64,000 nt of DNA from Rhodophyticola porphyridii (GCF_003688285.1 NZ_RCNT01000010.1:1-64000), one strand, 5' to 3'; positions 1-8,036 are shown, counted from the stretch's first letter. Made by a program: numbers and translations. The notes: generated by a model from the letters alone, not told the origin.

Positions 1-182
1 CACCATCCGCCACCCCGTCACGCCCCCTCGCGGCCCCGTGAGCCGCCGCAACATCCCTCACGAAAACAGAGACTTGCCCTCGCAGAGCCGTGACAATCGC
101 ACAGCCCCGCGCCCACCCCGAGGCCGCTCAGACGCGAATCAGGCGGCTGGGGAGTGGTGTTGGAAAGGGCCGTGGGATGCGG

Positions 183-1076
183 CTAGCGCGCGATCATCTC
201 CACCCGGCGGTTCAGGGCGCGCCCCTCCGCCGTGGTGTTCACCGCGACCGGGGCCAGAAACCCGGCACCCGCATGGGCCATCCGGGCGGCCGCGATCCCG
301 TGAGTCCGCGCCAGTGCGTCGGCCACCGCGGCGGCCCGGCGTGCCGACAGGGCCAGATTGTACTCCATCGTGCCCTGATTGTCGGTATGGCCCACGATCA
401 CCACCTGCAGATCCGGATTTGCCGCCAGAAACGCCGCCATCTCGGCAATGGTCGGGGCGCTTTCAGCGCGGATCGTGGCCTGATCGGTGTCGAATGTGAT
501 GCCGTAGAGAGCGACGCGGCCGGTTTCGCCGATTGCGCTCTGTATTTCGGCGGCGTCGATCATCCGGAACGCCATCGCCTCTTCCTCGGTCACGGTCACG
601 ACCGACAGGACATTGCCGTTGTTGACCGACAGGAACAGGCTGACATGGGCGGCACCTTCGGGCCCGTCCCGCGTGGCCATCACATAGCGGTAGTTGAACG
701 CATCCGCCCATGCAGGGGAGTTGCCGAACTGCTCCACATCATAGCTGATGCGGCCGCAATCCGCCTGATCGCAGCTCAGCAGAATGTCGAACCCCCGCCC
801 CTCCAGCGCCTGTTCGAAATTCCGCACCACCTGCACGAGGGAGGTCTCCGCCGGATAGGCGTAGGACAGGCGCGTGACGGCCCCCTCGACGGTGCTGACC
901 TCGCCGGGCGCGCGCGCCAGATGCACCTCATCGAATTCCCGGGTCTCATAGGCACGGATGACGCTGCCGTCGAAACGGCCGACCAGCGGGTGATCGGCGC
1001 TGCCTGCGATATCCTGGGCCAGGGCCGGGGCGGTGAGGCAGACGAATGCTGATGCAAGGCGCAAAAGGCGGATCAT
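183..1076 (-). CDS. OmpA-family outer membrane/periplasmic protein
   Basis: The protein has a signal peptide (MIRLLRLASAF...ALAQD), an N-terminal region of about 165 residues I do not recognise, and a C-terminal OmpA/peptidoglycan-binding domain. That domain shows the typical order: ITFDTDQATIRAESAPTI, then VVIVGHTDNQG, then NRRVEMI. Such domains anchor the outer membrane to peptidoglycan. An ATG three codons upstream is possible, but the chosen ATG has an AGGA motif 8 bp before it. The gene is monocistronic and points away from rpoH. The OmpA domain is clear; the role of the N-terminal part is unknown. Confidence 0.85.
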   Translation of the reverse strand: MIRLLRLASAFVCLTAPALAQDIAGSADHPLVGRFDGSVIRAYETREFDEVHLARAPGEVSTVEGAVTRLSYAYPAETSLVQVVRNFEQALEGRGFDILLSCDQADCGRISYDVEQFGNSPAWADAFNYRYVMATRDGPEGAAHVSLFLSVNNGNVLSVVTVTEEEAMAFRMIDAAEIQSAIGETGRVALYGITFDTDQATIRAESAPTIAEMAAFLAANPDLQVVIVGHTDNQGTMEYNLALSARRAAAVADALARTHGIAAARMAHAGAGFLAPVAVNTTAEGRALNRRVEMIAR

Positions 1077-1281
1077 GGGGGCCATCCTGTCCAGTCGGAT
1101 CGTGTATCATGGGTCGGCACGGGCCGCGCCCGGGTTCAATCCATAGCGGATTTTTGCCGGGTTGCGCACGAAAAGCCCCTGAAACGCGCCTTTTTGGCGG
1201 GCCGGGCTTCGATCCGCCAGGCAGGAAACGGCCGGTTTGCGTCCAGGTTGTGCCCCGGCATGGCGGCGGCGGACTCGCCAC

Positions 1282-1315
1282 AAAAAAAGGCCCCGCATTC
1301 GCCGCGGGGCCTTTT
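1282..1315 (-). terminator. Rho-independent terminator of rpoH
   Basis: An 8-bp G+C stem (GGCCCCGC/GCGGGGCC) has a 7-nt loop and is followed on the minus strand by a run of seven T. It lies 24 bp beyond the rpoH stop codon. Confidence 0.85.
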
Positions 1316-1338
1316 GGTCAGGGGCCTGGAAGTCCGGC

Positions 1339-2232
1339 TCAGGCGGCTGTCAGACCGTCTTCGCGGGCCAGTTCGCGCATCCGCTTCTGCAGCTTCTCGA
1401 ACGCGCGCACCTCGATCTGGCGAATGCGTTCGCGGCTGACATTATAGACACCGGACAGGTCCTCCAGCGTCACAGGCTGATCCTGCAGGCGGCGCTGTTC
1501 CAGAATATCGCGCTCGCGCTCGTTCAGAACCTCCATCGCCTGCTCCATCAACGCCATGCGGTGCTGGAACTCGTCCTTTTCGGCATAATCCTCGGCCTGA
1601 TCGGCATCATCGTCTTCCAGCCAGTCCTGCCATTGGGTCGCGCCTTCGCCATCGCTGCCGACGACCGCGTTCAGCGAGGCATCGCCGCCCGACAGGCGCC
1701 GGTTCATGGAGATCACCTCATCCTCGGTCACGCCCAGATCATTGGCGATGCGGGCCACGTTTTCGGGCCGCATGTCGCCCTCTTCCAGCGCACCGATGCG
1801 GGCCTTGGCCTTGCGCAGGTTGAAAAACAGCTTCTTCTGCGCGCTCGTCGTGCCCAGTTTCACCATGCTCCATGAGCGCAGGACATATTCCTGGATCGAA
1901 GCGCGGATCCACCACATCGCATAGGTGGCGAGGCGAAAGCCCTTTTCGGGGTCGAATTTTTTGACCGCCTGCATCAGCCCCACATTCGCCTCCGAGATGA
2001 CCTCGGCCTGGGGCAGACCATAGCCGCGATAGCCCATGGCGATTTTCGCGGCCAGACGGAGATGGCTGGTCACCATTTTGTGGGCCGCTTCGGTGTCTTC
2101 ATGATCCACCCACCGTTTGGCGAGCATGTATTCCTCTTCGGGCTCCAGCATCGGGAACTTGCGGATTTCCTGAAGATAACGGTTCAGCCCCTGTTCCGGC
2201 GACGGTGCGGGCAGATTTGCATATGTACTCAT
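1339..2232 (-). CDS. rpoH: RNA polymerase heat-shock sigma factor RpoH (sigma-32)
   Basis: This 297-residue protein has the usual sigma-32 length. Region 2 carries EANVGLMQAVKKFDPEKGFR and ATYAMWWIRASIQEYVLRSWS. These are followed directly by the RpoH box QKKLFFNLR, which separates sigma-32 from sigma-70. Region 4 ends with the helix-turn-helix VSRERIRQIEVRAFEKL. The factor directs RNA polymerase to heat-shock promoters, for which hsp20 at 28907 would be a candidate target. It lies downstream of rluD on the same strand, and a strong terminator follows. Some Rhodobacteraceae have two rpoH genes; I cannot tell which paralogue this is. Confidence 0.95.
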   Translation of the reverse strand: MSTYANLPAPSPEQGLNRYLQEIRKFPMLEPEEEYMLAKRWVDHEDTEAAHKMVTSHLRLAAKIAMGYRGYGLPQAEVISEANVGLMQAVKKFDPEKGFRLATYAMWWIRASIQEYVLRSWSMVKLGTTSAQKKLFFNLRKAKARIGALEEGDMRPENVARIANDLGVTEDEVISMNRRLSGGDASLNAVVGSDGEGATQWQDWLEDDDADQAEDYAEKDEFQHRMALMEQAMEVLNERERDILEQRRLQDQPVTLEDLSGVYNVSRERIRQIEVRAFEKLQKRMRELAREDGLTAA

Positions 2233-2408
2233 GTCACGGACCCCCTGCTTGGCTCCAGATAATGTAAATTCGGTTAACTTTTAACTAAGGTGGGTATTGC
2301 TGGACAGCACGTCAAGATGTCGTGCCAGTTGGCTTGGGACGAGATTACCCCTTATGCCGGCGCACAGCAATCGGTGTTACGGGCATATAACGTGCAATTG
2401 TGCACAAG

Positions 2409-3437
2409 TTACAGGGATGCACCGCGCAGGCCATCCAGCAGTTCCGACATATCTGGCGGCATAGGCACCTGAAAACGAAGGGTTTCTCCGCTCACGGGAT
2501 GCACGAAGCCAAGGCTTGCGGCATGCAGGGCCTGTCGGGGGAACCCGTTCAACTTTTCGGCAAGAGCTTCCCCCACCGCTTTCGCGCCGATCCGGCGCCG
2601 CCCGCCATAGGCCTGATCGCCGATCAGCCCGTGGCCCACATGGGCCATATGCACGCGAATCTGATGCGTCCGGCCGGTTTCAAGCCGGCACTCCACCAGG
2701 GCGGCCACGCCGAAGGCTTCGGTCACGCGCACCCGCGTCACCGCGTGGCGGCCGCCCTGAAACAGCACCGCCTGACGTTGCCGGTCGGTCTTGTGGCGAG
2801 CCAGCTGGGTGGTGATCTTCAACGTCCCCCCCGGTTCGAAACTGACACCGCGGATACCGCGCAACCGCGGATCGGCCGCATCGGGCACGCCGTGGCAAAG
2901 CGCCTGATAAAGCCGCTCCACGCTGTGATCGGCAAACTGCTCGGCCAGTCCATGATGCGCCCGGTCCGATTTCGCGACCACCAGCAAGCCGCTGGTATCC
3001 TTGTCGATCCGGTGCACGATGCCGGGCCGTTTTTCGCCGCCGACACCGGACAGCTTGCCGCCGAAATGGTGCAGGAGCGCATTGACCAGCGTGCCGCCCG
3101 GCGTGCCCGGCGCGGGGTGAACGACCATTCCGACAGGCTTGTTGATCACAATAAGATCGTCGTCTTCATGGCGGATATCCAGCGGAATATCCTCCGCCCG
3201 GGTGCGTATTTCCACCGCCGCTTCCACGGTGATCTCCACCTGATCGCCCTCGGCCACGCGCGCCGTGCCATCCGTCACCACGGCGCCGTTTACTGTCACC
3301 GCGCCCGCCGCGATCAGCCGCGCCAGCCGCGAGCGGCTCAGCGCTGCGACCTCTGGTACATCGCGGGCCAGTGCCTTATCAAGGCGCGGGGCCGGGTCCG
3401 GGCCGATCAGGACCGTGACGATCTGGGCCAGAGACAT
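2409..3437 (-). CDS. rluD: RluD-type 23S rRNA pseudouridine synthase
   Basis: The 342-residue protein has an N-terminal S4 RNA-binding domain (LSRSRLARLIAAGAVTVNG). The RluA/RluD catalytic domain follows, with HRIDKDTSGLLV carrying the catalytic Asp, and ETGRTHQIRVH and IGDQAYGG further on. It isomerises uridines in 23S rRNA. The ATG at 3435-3437 matches normal RluD length. An upstream extension is possible but would run into the divergent gene. The start codon shares two bases with the start codon of that divergent gene, so its promoter must lie inside the neighbour's coding sequence. Confidence 0.92.
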   Translation of the reverse strand: MSLAQIVTVLIGPDPAPRLDKALARDVPEVAALSRSRLARLIAAGAVTVNGAVVTDGTARVAEGDQVEITVEAAVEIRTRAEDIPLDIRHEDDDLIVINKPVGMVVHPAPGTPGGTLVNALLHHFGGKLSGVGGEKRPGIVHRIDKDTSGLLVVAKSDRAHHGLAEQFADHSVERLYQALCHGVPDAADPRLRGIRGVSFEPGGTLKITTQLARHKTDRQRQAVLFQGGRHAVTRVRVTEAFGVAALVECRLETGRTHQIRVHMAHVGHGLIGDQAYGGRRRIGAKAVGEALAEKLNGFPRQALHAASLGFVHPVSGETLRFQVPMPPDMSELLDGLRGASL

Positions 3438-3753
3438 GAATGACACTCCGCAGGATGACAATGATCCGCCGCTTCCCGGCCACCTGAAACTGCTGCGCAA
3501 TCTGGTGACCGTGCTGACGGTGGTGATGATTGGGGGGGTCATAACCATCGTCGCGCTGCTTGTCATCCGGATGTCGGGCGCGCTCGCGCCGGCGCTGGTC
3601 TTTCCCGACAGTTTTCCGATGCCCGAGGGCGTGGCGATCACCGGCTACAGTCAGACCGGCACCGCCGCGATTCTTGTCAGTGACGACGATCATATCCGGG
3701 TGTTCGACCTTGCCACGGGCGAATTGACCCATGAGATCGATCTGGCAGACTAG
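3436..3753 (+). CDS. Small single-span membrane protein (DUF6476-like)
   Basis: The 105-residue protein has a polar acidic N-terminus (MNDTPQDDNDPPLPGH), one strong hydrophobic segment at about residues 22-50 (NLVTVLTVVMIGGVITIVAL...), and a periplasmic-looking tail. The tail contains short beta-propeller-like text (ILVSDDDHIRVFDLATGEL). I associate it with a small conserved family found next to rluD in Rhodobacteraceae; this is from memory and was not searched. Function is unknown. Its ATG overlaps the rluD ATG. Confidence 0.7.
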   Translation: MNDTPQDDNDPPLPGHLKLLRNLVTVLTVVMIGGVITIVALLVIRMSGALAPALVFPDSFPMPEGVAITGYSQTGTAAILVSDDDHIRVFDLATGELTHEIDLAD

Positions 3754-3766
3754 ACCCTAAGAGGAG

Positions 3767-3843
3767 TGGTACCGCCTCCCCGGCTTGAACGGGGGACCTC
3801 TGGATCCACAATCCAGCGCTCTAACCAACTGAGCTAAGGCGGC
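3767..3843 (-). tRNA. tRNA-His (GTG)
   Basis: The cloverleaf is complete: acceptor GCCGCCT/AGGCGGT, D-arm, anticodon stem CTGGA/TCCAG with loop TTGTGGA (anticodon GTG), T-stem CCCCG/CGGGG, and an encoded CCA. The base before G1 is T rather than the near-universal G-1. The discriminator is A73, and the first pair would be G1-U72. Loss of G-1 with A73 is established for tRNA-His of one alphaproteobacterial clade. Confidence 0.95.
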
Positions 3844-4475
3844 ACAATAATTTCGTCTCGTCCAGTCTCTGGAACGCCGAGACTAGCGGCGTATAACAAG
3901 CTTTCCAAGAGAGGCGCAACGAAGAAAATCGTGCTGTTGAGCGCGCCAGATCATAGTGGGATGCGGAGTTGTCCCCCGGCCTTGTGAACCAAGCGATGTA
4001 ATGTCTTCCATACATGCTGGCGGATCGTCTGGAGGCGGCACTACGATCGCTGTGCTCGGAACGAGATACTTTTCCAGACAGATCAGAAGTCTGCTTCGCA
4101 TTGTTGTTATCCGACTGCCCCATGACACCCGCGCAACGCGAGAGGACAGCAGGTCGGCGACGTTTCATGACTGGAGTGGTTTCATCAGAGCCACAATTTA
4201 CCAGAGCCGCAAACCCCCCTGGTGCCTTTCGTAGTTAACGAAGGTTAATCAATATCTGGCGGCTCGCAAAGTCTTGCACACATTATATGGGGTGTAATCA
4301 GATTGTTTCCAAGAAAAGTGGCATTACTGGGGCAATTGTGTTGAATTTATGTCAAATTTTAGCGAAATTGTGTTTACATTTTTCCCGATCGGCGCTGGGG
4401 CCGGCGGGCAGCTATCGGCTGGCGGCATGAGTGATCCCGTCGCTGCCAGATAGTATTTGAAGAAGGACGGGTATT
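3844..4475. other. Long A/T-rich intergenic stretch, no convincing gene
   Basis: 632 bp separate tRNA-His from the small secreted protein at 4476. The reading frames here have no plausible ribosome binding site or recognisable protein. The right half (about 4233-4390) is clearly A/T-rich. It contains TTAAC-GAAGG-TTAA-like text and likely promoter material for the gene at 4476 (TTGCAC near 4275), but no unambiguous -35/-10 pair. Composition differs from the flanking core genes. Confidence 0.5.
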
Positions 4476-4733
4476 ATGCGTACGAAAATGGGTGTGATAG
4501 CTGCTTTGGCGGCGATTACAGCGCGTGTAGGAGTTCCGGATGGAGCGTACGCTCAAGATGCCGGCGACATTGATCAACGTTGCAACTTCTATGCGGAGAT
4601 CGAGGATCGTTCGCTTCTGCAGCAAGAACTTGAACGGCTTCTAGAACTCAGACCAGAAGATCCATGCATATCGTTTCTTGTTGATCGGCTTGGGGGCGGC
4701 CCGATAGCAGAGATCCCCGAAGAGCCATATTGA
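4476..4733 (+). CDS. Small secreted hypothetical protein
   Basis: An 85-residue protein preceded by a good GAAGGA ribosome binding site. It has a signal-peptide-like N-terminus ending at AYAQD. The mature part of about 57 residues is acidic with two Cys (QRCNFYAEIEDR and EDPCISFLVDRL). No family was recognised. It sits in a low-G+C accessory stretch with a convergent neighbour. The two Cys could form one disulfide in the periplasm (inference). Confidence 0.55.
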   Translation: MRTKMGVIAALAAITARVGVPDGAYAQDAGDIDQRCNFYAEIEDRSLLQQELERLLELRPEDPCISFLVDRLGGGPIAEIPEEPY

Positions 4734-4862
4734 CTGGTACCGGCGGCTTCAGCGTAATCAGGCTTCTCGGGCGTCCTGACGTCAACTCATGGTCTTTCGA
4801 ATATGTTGCCACAGCCCGACAGCATTGCCTTAAAAGGCGTATGCTCAGCCGTCGCTTTCGGG

Positions 4863-5450
4863 TCATGCAATCTGACATCGCCTGAGATGCCGCGAAGCAT
4901 AGGAATAGTCCATTCGCAGCAATCGGTCGGACAACCCTCCACGCGCTTCAATCCATTGCCGAACCCAAGTGGGATAGCGGGTCAACATATAGTTGGTCCC
5001 CCATTGGTTCACATCTGACCTCGCCCCGTATGCCCTGTGAAAAACGAAAGATGCACCACGTGCTATGCAGGTCTGAGAGGGACTGAGAGACAGATACAGG
5101 GTACATGCCGAGGCACAACTGCCCCTGAATGCAACCTGCGCATTCTCGATGCGTGCACGCGAAACAATCTGCGCATATTCGACGAGATCGCCGCCATTGT
5201 CGTTCCCGATCACATTGACTTGCCCGCGTCGCGCAATCTGAGGTTGGAGGCGTACAGCTGAAGCGGCTCGAACCTGTGCGGCCGGCTGTTCAAACGCGCT
5301 GACGGTTTCGGCGACATCTGCCTCTGTCACCAAGGCAATCGGTGCCTGTCGACTCACTTCTACGGGCACTGTGCAAGCCGATGCAAAAAAGCCAAAGCCC
5401 AGGATCAGCAGCGGGGTCAAACGTCTCACATGGATACTCCTGCCCGTCAT
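4863..5450 (-). CDS. Putative lipoprotein with ClpP/crotonase-like periplasmic domain
   Basis: The chosen start (MTGRSIHVRRLTP) gives 195 residues with a lipoprotein-like signal (LLILGFGFFASAC). A longer reading frame exists upstream, but it would run through a strong terminator hairpin at 5511-5539, so it was rejected. The core motif RGSCASACTLYLSL followed by CIARGASFVFHRAYGA resembles the periplasmic ClpP/crotonase-like family COG3904, in which Ser and His are the suspected catalytic residues. This assignment is from memory of the motif. Substrate is unknown. Confidence 0.6.
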   Translation of the reverse strand: MTGRSIHVRRLTPLLILGFGFFASACTVPVEVSRQAPIALVTEADVAETVSAFEQPAAQVRAASAVRLQPQIARRGQVNVIGNDNGGDLVEYAQIVSRARIENAQVAFRGSCASACTLYLSLSPSQTCIARGASFVFHRAYGARSDVNQWGTNYMLTRYPTWVRQWIEARGGLSDRLLRMDYSYASRHLRRCQIA

Positions 5451-5510
5451 CGTGGCGAGCGCTTGTTTCGTAATGGCTGAAACTTGACGATTCATTTTGA
5501 CTGGAATGAG

Positions 5511-5539
5511 AAAGCCCCGGCGCTTTGCCGGGGCTTTTT
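5511..5539. terminator. Bidirectional terminator-type hairpin 1
   Basis: An 11-bp perfect stem (AAAGCCCCGGC/GCCGGGGCTTT) with a 5-nt loop, followed by T on the plus strand and flanked by A on the left, so it could work in both directions. No plus-strand protein gene runs into it. It lies upstream of the lipoprotein gene. Confidence 0.7.
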
Positions 5540-5612
5540 CGTGGTCGCAATCTGCCATGAACCGGGCAGCACTATGTCAGCGGGGGCGATGCGGTGGCCC
5601 TTCAGTCACCTG

Positions 5613-5644
5613 AAAAAGCCGCGACCCGAAGGTTGCGGCTTTTT
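5613..5644. terminator. Bidirectional terminator-type hairpin 2
   Basis: A perfect 10-bp stem (AAAAAGCCGC/GCGGCTTTTT), extended by GACC/GGTT around a CGAA tetraloop. It is about 75 bp beyond hairpin 1. A tiny reading frame at 5557-5613 (18 codons, MNRAALCQRG...) ends right at its foot. The interval between the hairpins could hold a small RNA. Confidence 0.65.
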
Positions 5645-5743
5645 GCTGAGCGCCTCACATGATTGCATGCGGGAGGAAATGCGGCAGCAACTGCTACAAG
5701 CCGTGGAGCTATCTTAATACTTCAGTGAACTTCGGGAGATTTT

Positions 5744-5758
5744 TGGCAGCCCGTAGGG
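5744..5758. repeat. attL core repeat
   Basis: TGGCAGCCCGTAGGG, identical to the 3' end of tRNA-Glu at 13520-13534. Read on the minus strand with its neighbours, the core is GGAAGCCC-TAC-GGGCTGCC, a near-perfect inverted repeat of two 8-bp half sites. This is as expected for a tyrosine-recombinase core site. The chromosomal tRNA copy lacks the left half site. Confidence 0.9.
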
Positions 5759-5878
5759 CTTCCATTATATAGTCTGTCACCGTCTGGCGTCGTCTGAAAT
5801 ATAAAACGTTAACAGATACTTGCCGGGAACCTGTGTCTGCTTGTGTCTTGAAAAGGGTGCCTGCTTCTGCCATTTTGC

Positions 5879-5895
5879 TTAGGCAACGGTTAGGC
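5879..5895 (-). promoter_or_regulatory. Arm-type direct repeat, site 1 (attL side, before int)
   Basis: TTAGGC occurs twice with an 11-bp period (GCCTAA-N5-GCCTAA on the minus strand). It ends 13 bp before the integrase ATG and touches its ribosome binding site GCAGAGG. The same pair recurs at 8112, 10603 and 13449. It is a candidate arm-type integrase or excisionase site that could also repress int translation or transcription. Confidence 0.7.
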
Positions 5896-5908
5896 AGAGG
5901 ATTTGAGC

Positions 5909-7297
5909 ATGGCGAAGCTGGACGACAAGAAGGTGAATGCGATTACCGGGCCGGAACCCGGCAAGACGGTCATGCGCATCCGCGACGACCTTGCCGACGG
6001 GCTTTGGCTTCGGGTCACGAAACACACGACGAAGGCAGGCGAAGAACGTGTGTCGAAGTCATGGGAAGTGTTCTTCACGTTGAACGGCAAAACGTCCTGC
6101 ACCGGCATTGGCAAATGGGTCGAACCGCCAACCGGCGACATGCCGCAGCGGCGCGGCCTGACCGTGAAGCAAGCACGGCGCAAGGCTTTCGAGATACGGG
6201 AAATGGTAGACGAAGGCCGCAACCCCGTCGAAGAACGCAAAGCCGCGCGGAATAAGCCCGACGCACCCAAAGTCGTAACCTTTGCCGACGCCTTGGGCGA
6301 ATACATGAAGACCGACTACATTCAAAAGAACCTGTCCAGCGACAAGCACCGCAAGCAATGGCGGTCCAGCTTGGACCTTCACGTTGTTCCGAAGCTAGGC
6401 GCGAAGCCTGTGGGCACGATTACGATTGACGACGTGAAGGACGTATTGAAGCCTATTTGGGCCACGAAGACCGACACAGCACGTCGGGTCAGGCAGCGCA
6501 TGGAAAGCGTGTTCGCGTGGTCGATTGACGAAGGGTGCCGCGAAACCGACAACCCGGCTTCAACCGCCGTGCTTCAAATCTGGATCAAGAACCAACGCAA
6601 GGCCGAAGCGGCGAACCATCCTGCCATACAGCAAGCGGAACTGCCCGCATGGTTTGCAGCACTTCGCAAGCGGGAAGGCACGGCGGCGCGGGCGCTGGAA
6701 TTCACGACGCTGTGCGCGTCGCGGTCGGGCGAAGTTCGCGGCGCGACATGGGGCGAAATCGACCTTAAGGCGAATGTCTGGACGATCCCCGCAGCCCGCA
6801 TGAAGATGAAGAAGTCTCACGCCGTGCCGCTTTCGGAAGCTGCCGTGGCGCTGTTGAAGGCGTTGCCGAACTTCGACGCCGAACACCAAGACCCCAACGC
6901 GCTTGTGTTCCCTGCACCGCGTGGCGGCGTCATGTCGGACATGACCATATCCGCCGTTCTCAAAAGGATGCACCAAGCTAAGGCGAAGAAGGACGGTCGC
7001 GGTTGGGTTGATCCGAACGTCTTGACCAAGCCGGAAGACCCCGCCGAAGAACCGCAGCCGCGCCCCGCCGTGCCGCATGGCCTTCGCAGCACCTTCAAGG
7101 ATTGGGCGACGAAGCGCGGCTACGACAATATCCAAAGCGAACTGGCCCTTGCCCACAACGTCGGCAACGAAGTTGAACAACGCTACCGCCGCGACGACCT
7201 TGTTGAAGAACGCCGCGCCATGATGGAAGCATTCGCCGGGTTCTGCCGAGGCGAAAAGCCCGCCGAAAACGTCGTGCCGCTTCGTGGTGCCGTGTGA
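5909..7297 (+). CDS. int: Tyrosine-type site-specific integrase
   Basis: The 462-residue protein has an N-terminal DUF4102-like arm-binding domain (DDLADGLWLRVT, QARRKAFEIREMVDEGRNPVEERKA), a core-binding SAM-like domain at about residues 130-225, and a C-terminal catalytic domain. Catalytic residues are visible as R in SRSGEVRGATWGEIDL, HGLR in PHGLRSTFKDWATKRG, and the final Tyr in VEQRYRRDDLVEERR. It should integrate and excise the element at tRNA-Glu. The ATG at 5909 is preferred over a TTG two codons upstream because GCAGAGG lies 8 bp before it. The next gene overlaps its stop codon by one base. Confidence 0.95.
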   Translation: MAKLDDKKVNAITGPEPGKTVMRIRDDLADGLWLRVTKHTTKAGEERVSKSWEVFFTLNGKTSCTGIGKWVEPPTGDMPQRRGLTVKQARRKAFEIREMVDEGRNPVEERKAARNKPDAPKVVTFADALGEYMKTDYIQKNLSSDKHRKQWRSSLDLHVVPKLGAKPVGTITIDDVKDVLKPIWATKTDTARRVRQRMESVFAWSIDEGCRETDNPASTAVLQIWIKNQRKAEAANHPAIQQAELPAWFAALRKREGTAARALEFTTLCASRSGEVRGATWGEIDLKANVWTIPAARMKMKKSHAVPLSEAAVALLKALPNFDAEHQDPNALVFPAPRGGVMSDMTISAVLKRMHQAKAKKDGRGWVDPNVLTKPEDPAEEPQPRPAVPHGLRSTFKDWATKRGYDNIQSELALAHNVGNEVEQRYRRDDLVEERRAMMEAFAGFCRGEKPAENVVPLRGAV

Positions 7298-7608
7298 TGC
7301 CCCGCAGAAAGGGCCAGCCCAAACCCATCGTATCCGCAATTCGTCAGGGCGTGCCTATCCCGCCCAAGGCCCCGCGCGGTGTGGGCAAGCACACAAGCAA
7401 GGTTCTGCGCAAAGCCCGCTACGCGTTCGACGCAGGCCAACACGCAACTTTGGACGAAGCCGTTGACGAATTTTACGAAGAATGCAGCGGTCGCAAGGTG
7501 TCGGACGAAGTGACAGAAGCCGACGTAGACCGGCGAAATCGCTACAAGCAACGAATGCGCGCGAAGCTTCGTGGCATGGCATCGAAGGAACCCGATGAAG
7601 GCACGTAA
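7297..7608 (+). CDS. Small basic hypothetical protein coupled to int
   Basis: A 103-residue protein whose ATG shares a base with the integrase TGA (TGATG), so translation is probably coupled. The N-terminus is rich in Pro, Lys and Arg. A central segment (HATLDEAVDEFYEECSG) is followed by a charged helix (EADVDRRNRYKQRMRAKLRGM). No family was recognised. Its position could suit a small excision or DNA-binding accessory factor, but this is only inference. Confidence 0.6.
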   Translation: MPRRKGQPKPIVSAIRQGVPIPPKAPRGVGKHTSKVLRKARYAFDAGQHATLDEAVDEFYEECSGRKVSDEVTEADVDRRNRYKQRMRAKLRGMASKEPDEGT

Positions 7609-7651
7609 GTAGCTGGAAACGTATAGGCTTTTTGTCCTGCGGTCGGTTGGG

Positions 7652-7709
7652 ACATGGCCCGCAAACGCTGTCAGGTTCGGCACATGACAGGCAGACATGC
7701 CAGAACATG
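7652..7709. promoter_or_regulatory. Cluster of ACATG repeats upstream of the AlpA-like gene
   Basis: Four ACATG pentamers start at 7652, 7682, 7695 and 7705, and CACATG/CATGTG forms an inverted pair (7681-7686/7706-7711). This is directly upstream of the regulator's AAGGAA ribosome binding site, as expected for an autoregulatory operator. The core words are short, so confidence is low. Confidence 0.3.
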
Positions 7710-7728
7710 TGACAAGGAACCCGAACCA

Positions 7729-8031
7729 ATGACCGCCCCGACGACCGACACCGGCAAGCCCGGCACCGCCTTCACCCCCGCACAGCTTGTCCCGAACGCC
7801 CTTCTGCGCACGAAGGACGTATGCGCCGTCACCGGCATGGCCCGCCCGACGCTCTATGAGGCCATGGCGAAGGGGCTGTGGCCCCGCCCGATCAAGCTTG
7901 GCGAAAAGTCGTCGGCATGGCCTGCGTCCGAAGTGAACGCCATGCTTGCCGCCCGCGTTCGCGGCGCTTCCGTTGACGAAATGAAAGCGCTTGTGGTCGC
8001 GTTGACTGACGCACGCCAGCATTGCGCTTGA
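7729..8031 (+). CDS. AlpA/Xis-like helix-turn-helix regulator
   Basis: The 100-residue protein contains the AlpA/MerR-like winged helix: LLRTKDVCAVTGMARPTLYE, then AMAKGLWPRPIKLGEKSSAW, then ASEVNAMLAARVRG. AlpA-type proteins act as activators of integrase or as excision directionality factors in prophages and islands. The start at 7729 is chosen over an upstream GTG/ATG at 7654 because AAGGAA lies 10 bp before it and the longer N-terminus is not homologous-looking. It is the best candidate to bind one of the repeat families in this element. Confidence 0.8.
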   Translation: MTAPTTDTGKPGTAFTPAQLVPNALLRTKDVCAVTGMARPTLYEAMAKGLWPRPIKLGEKSSAWPASEVNAMLAARVRGASVDEMKALVVALTDARQHCA

Positions 8032-8036
8032 ACGTA

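Noticed and set aside
3767-3843. tRNA-His as the boundary of a second integrated element
   Set aside because: No copy of its 3' end was found in 3844-5743 and no second integrase is present.
3956-4234. Short frames between tRNA-His and the gene at 4476
   Set aside because: They overlap each other on both strands, lack ribosome binding sites, and encode no recognisable protein; the stretch is listed as non-coding.
5903-5911. TTG at 5903 as integrase start
   Set aside because: It leaves only about 2 bp to the GCAGAGG ribosome binding site; the ATG at 5909 has normal spacing.
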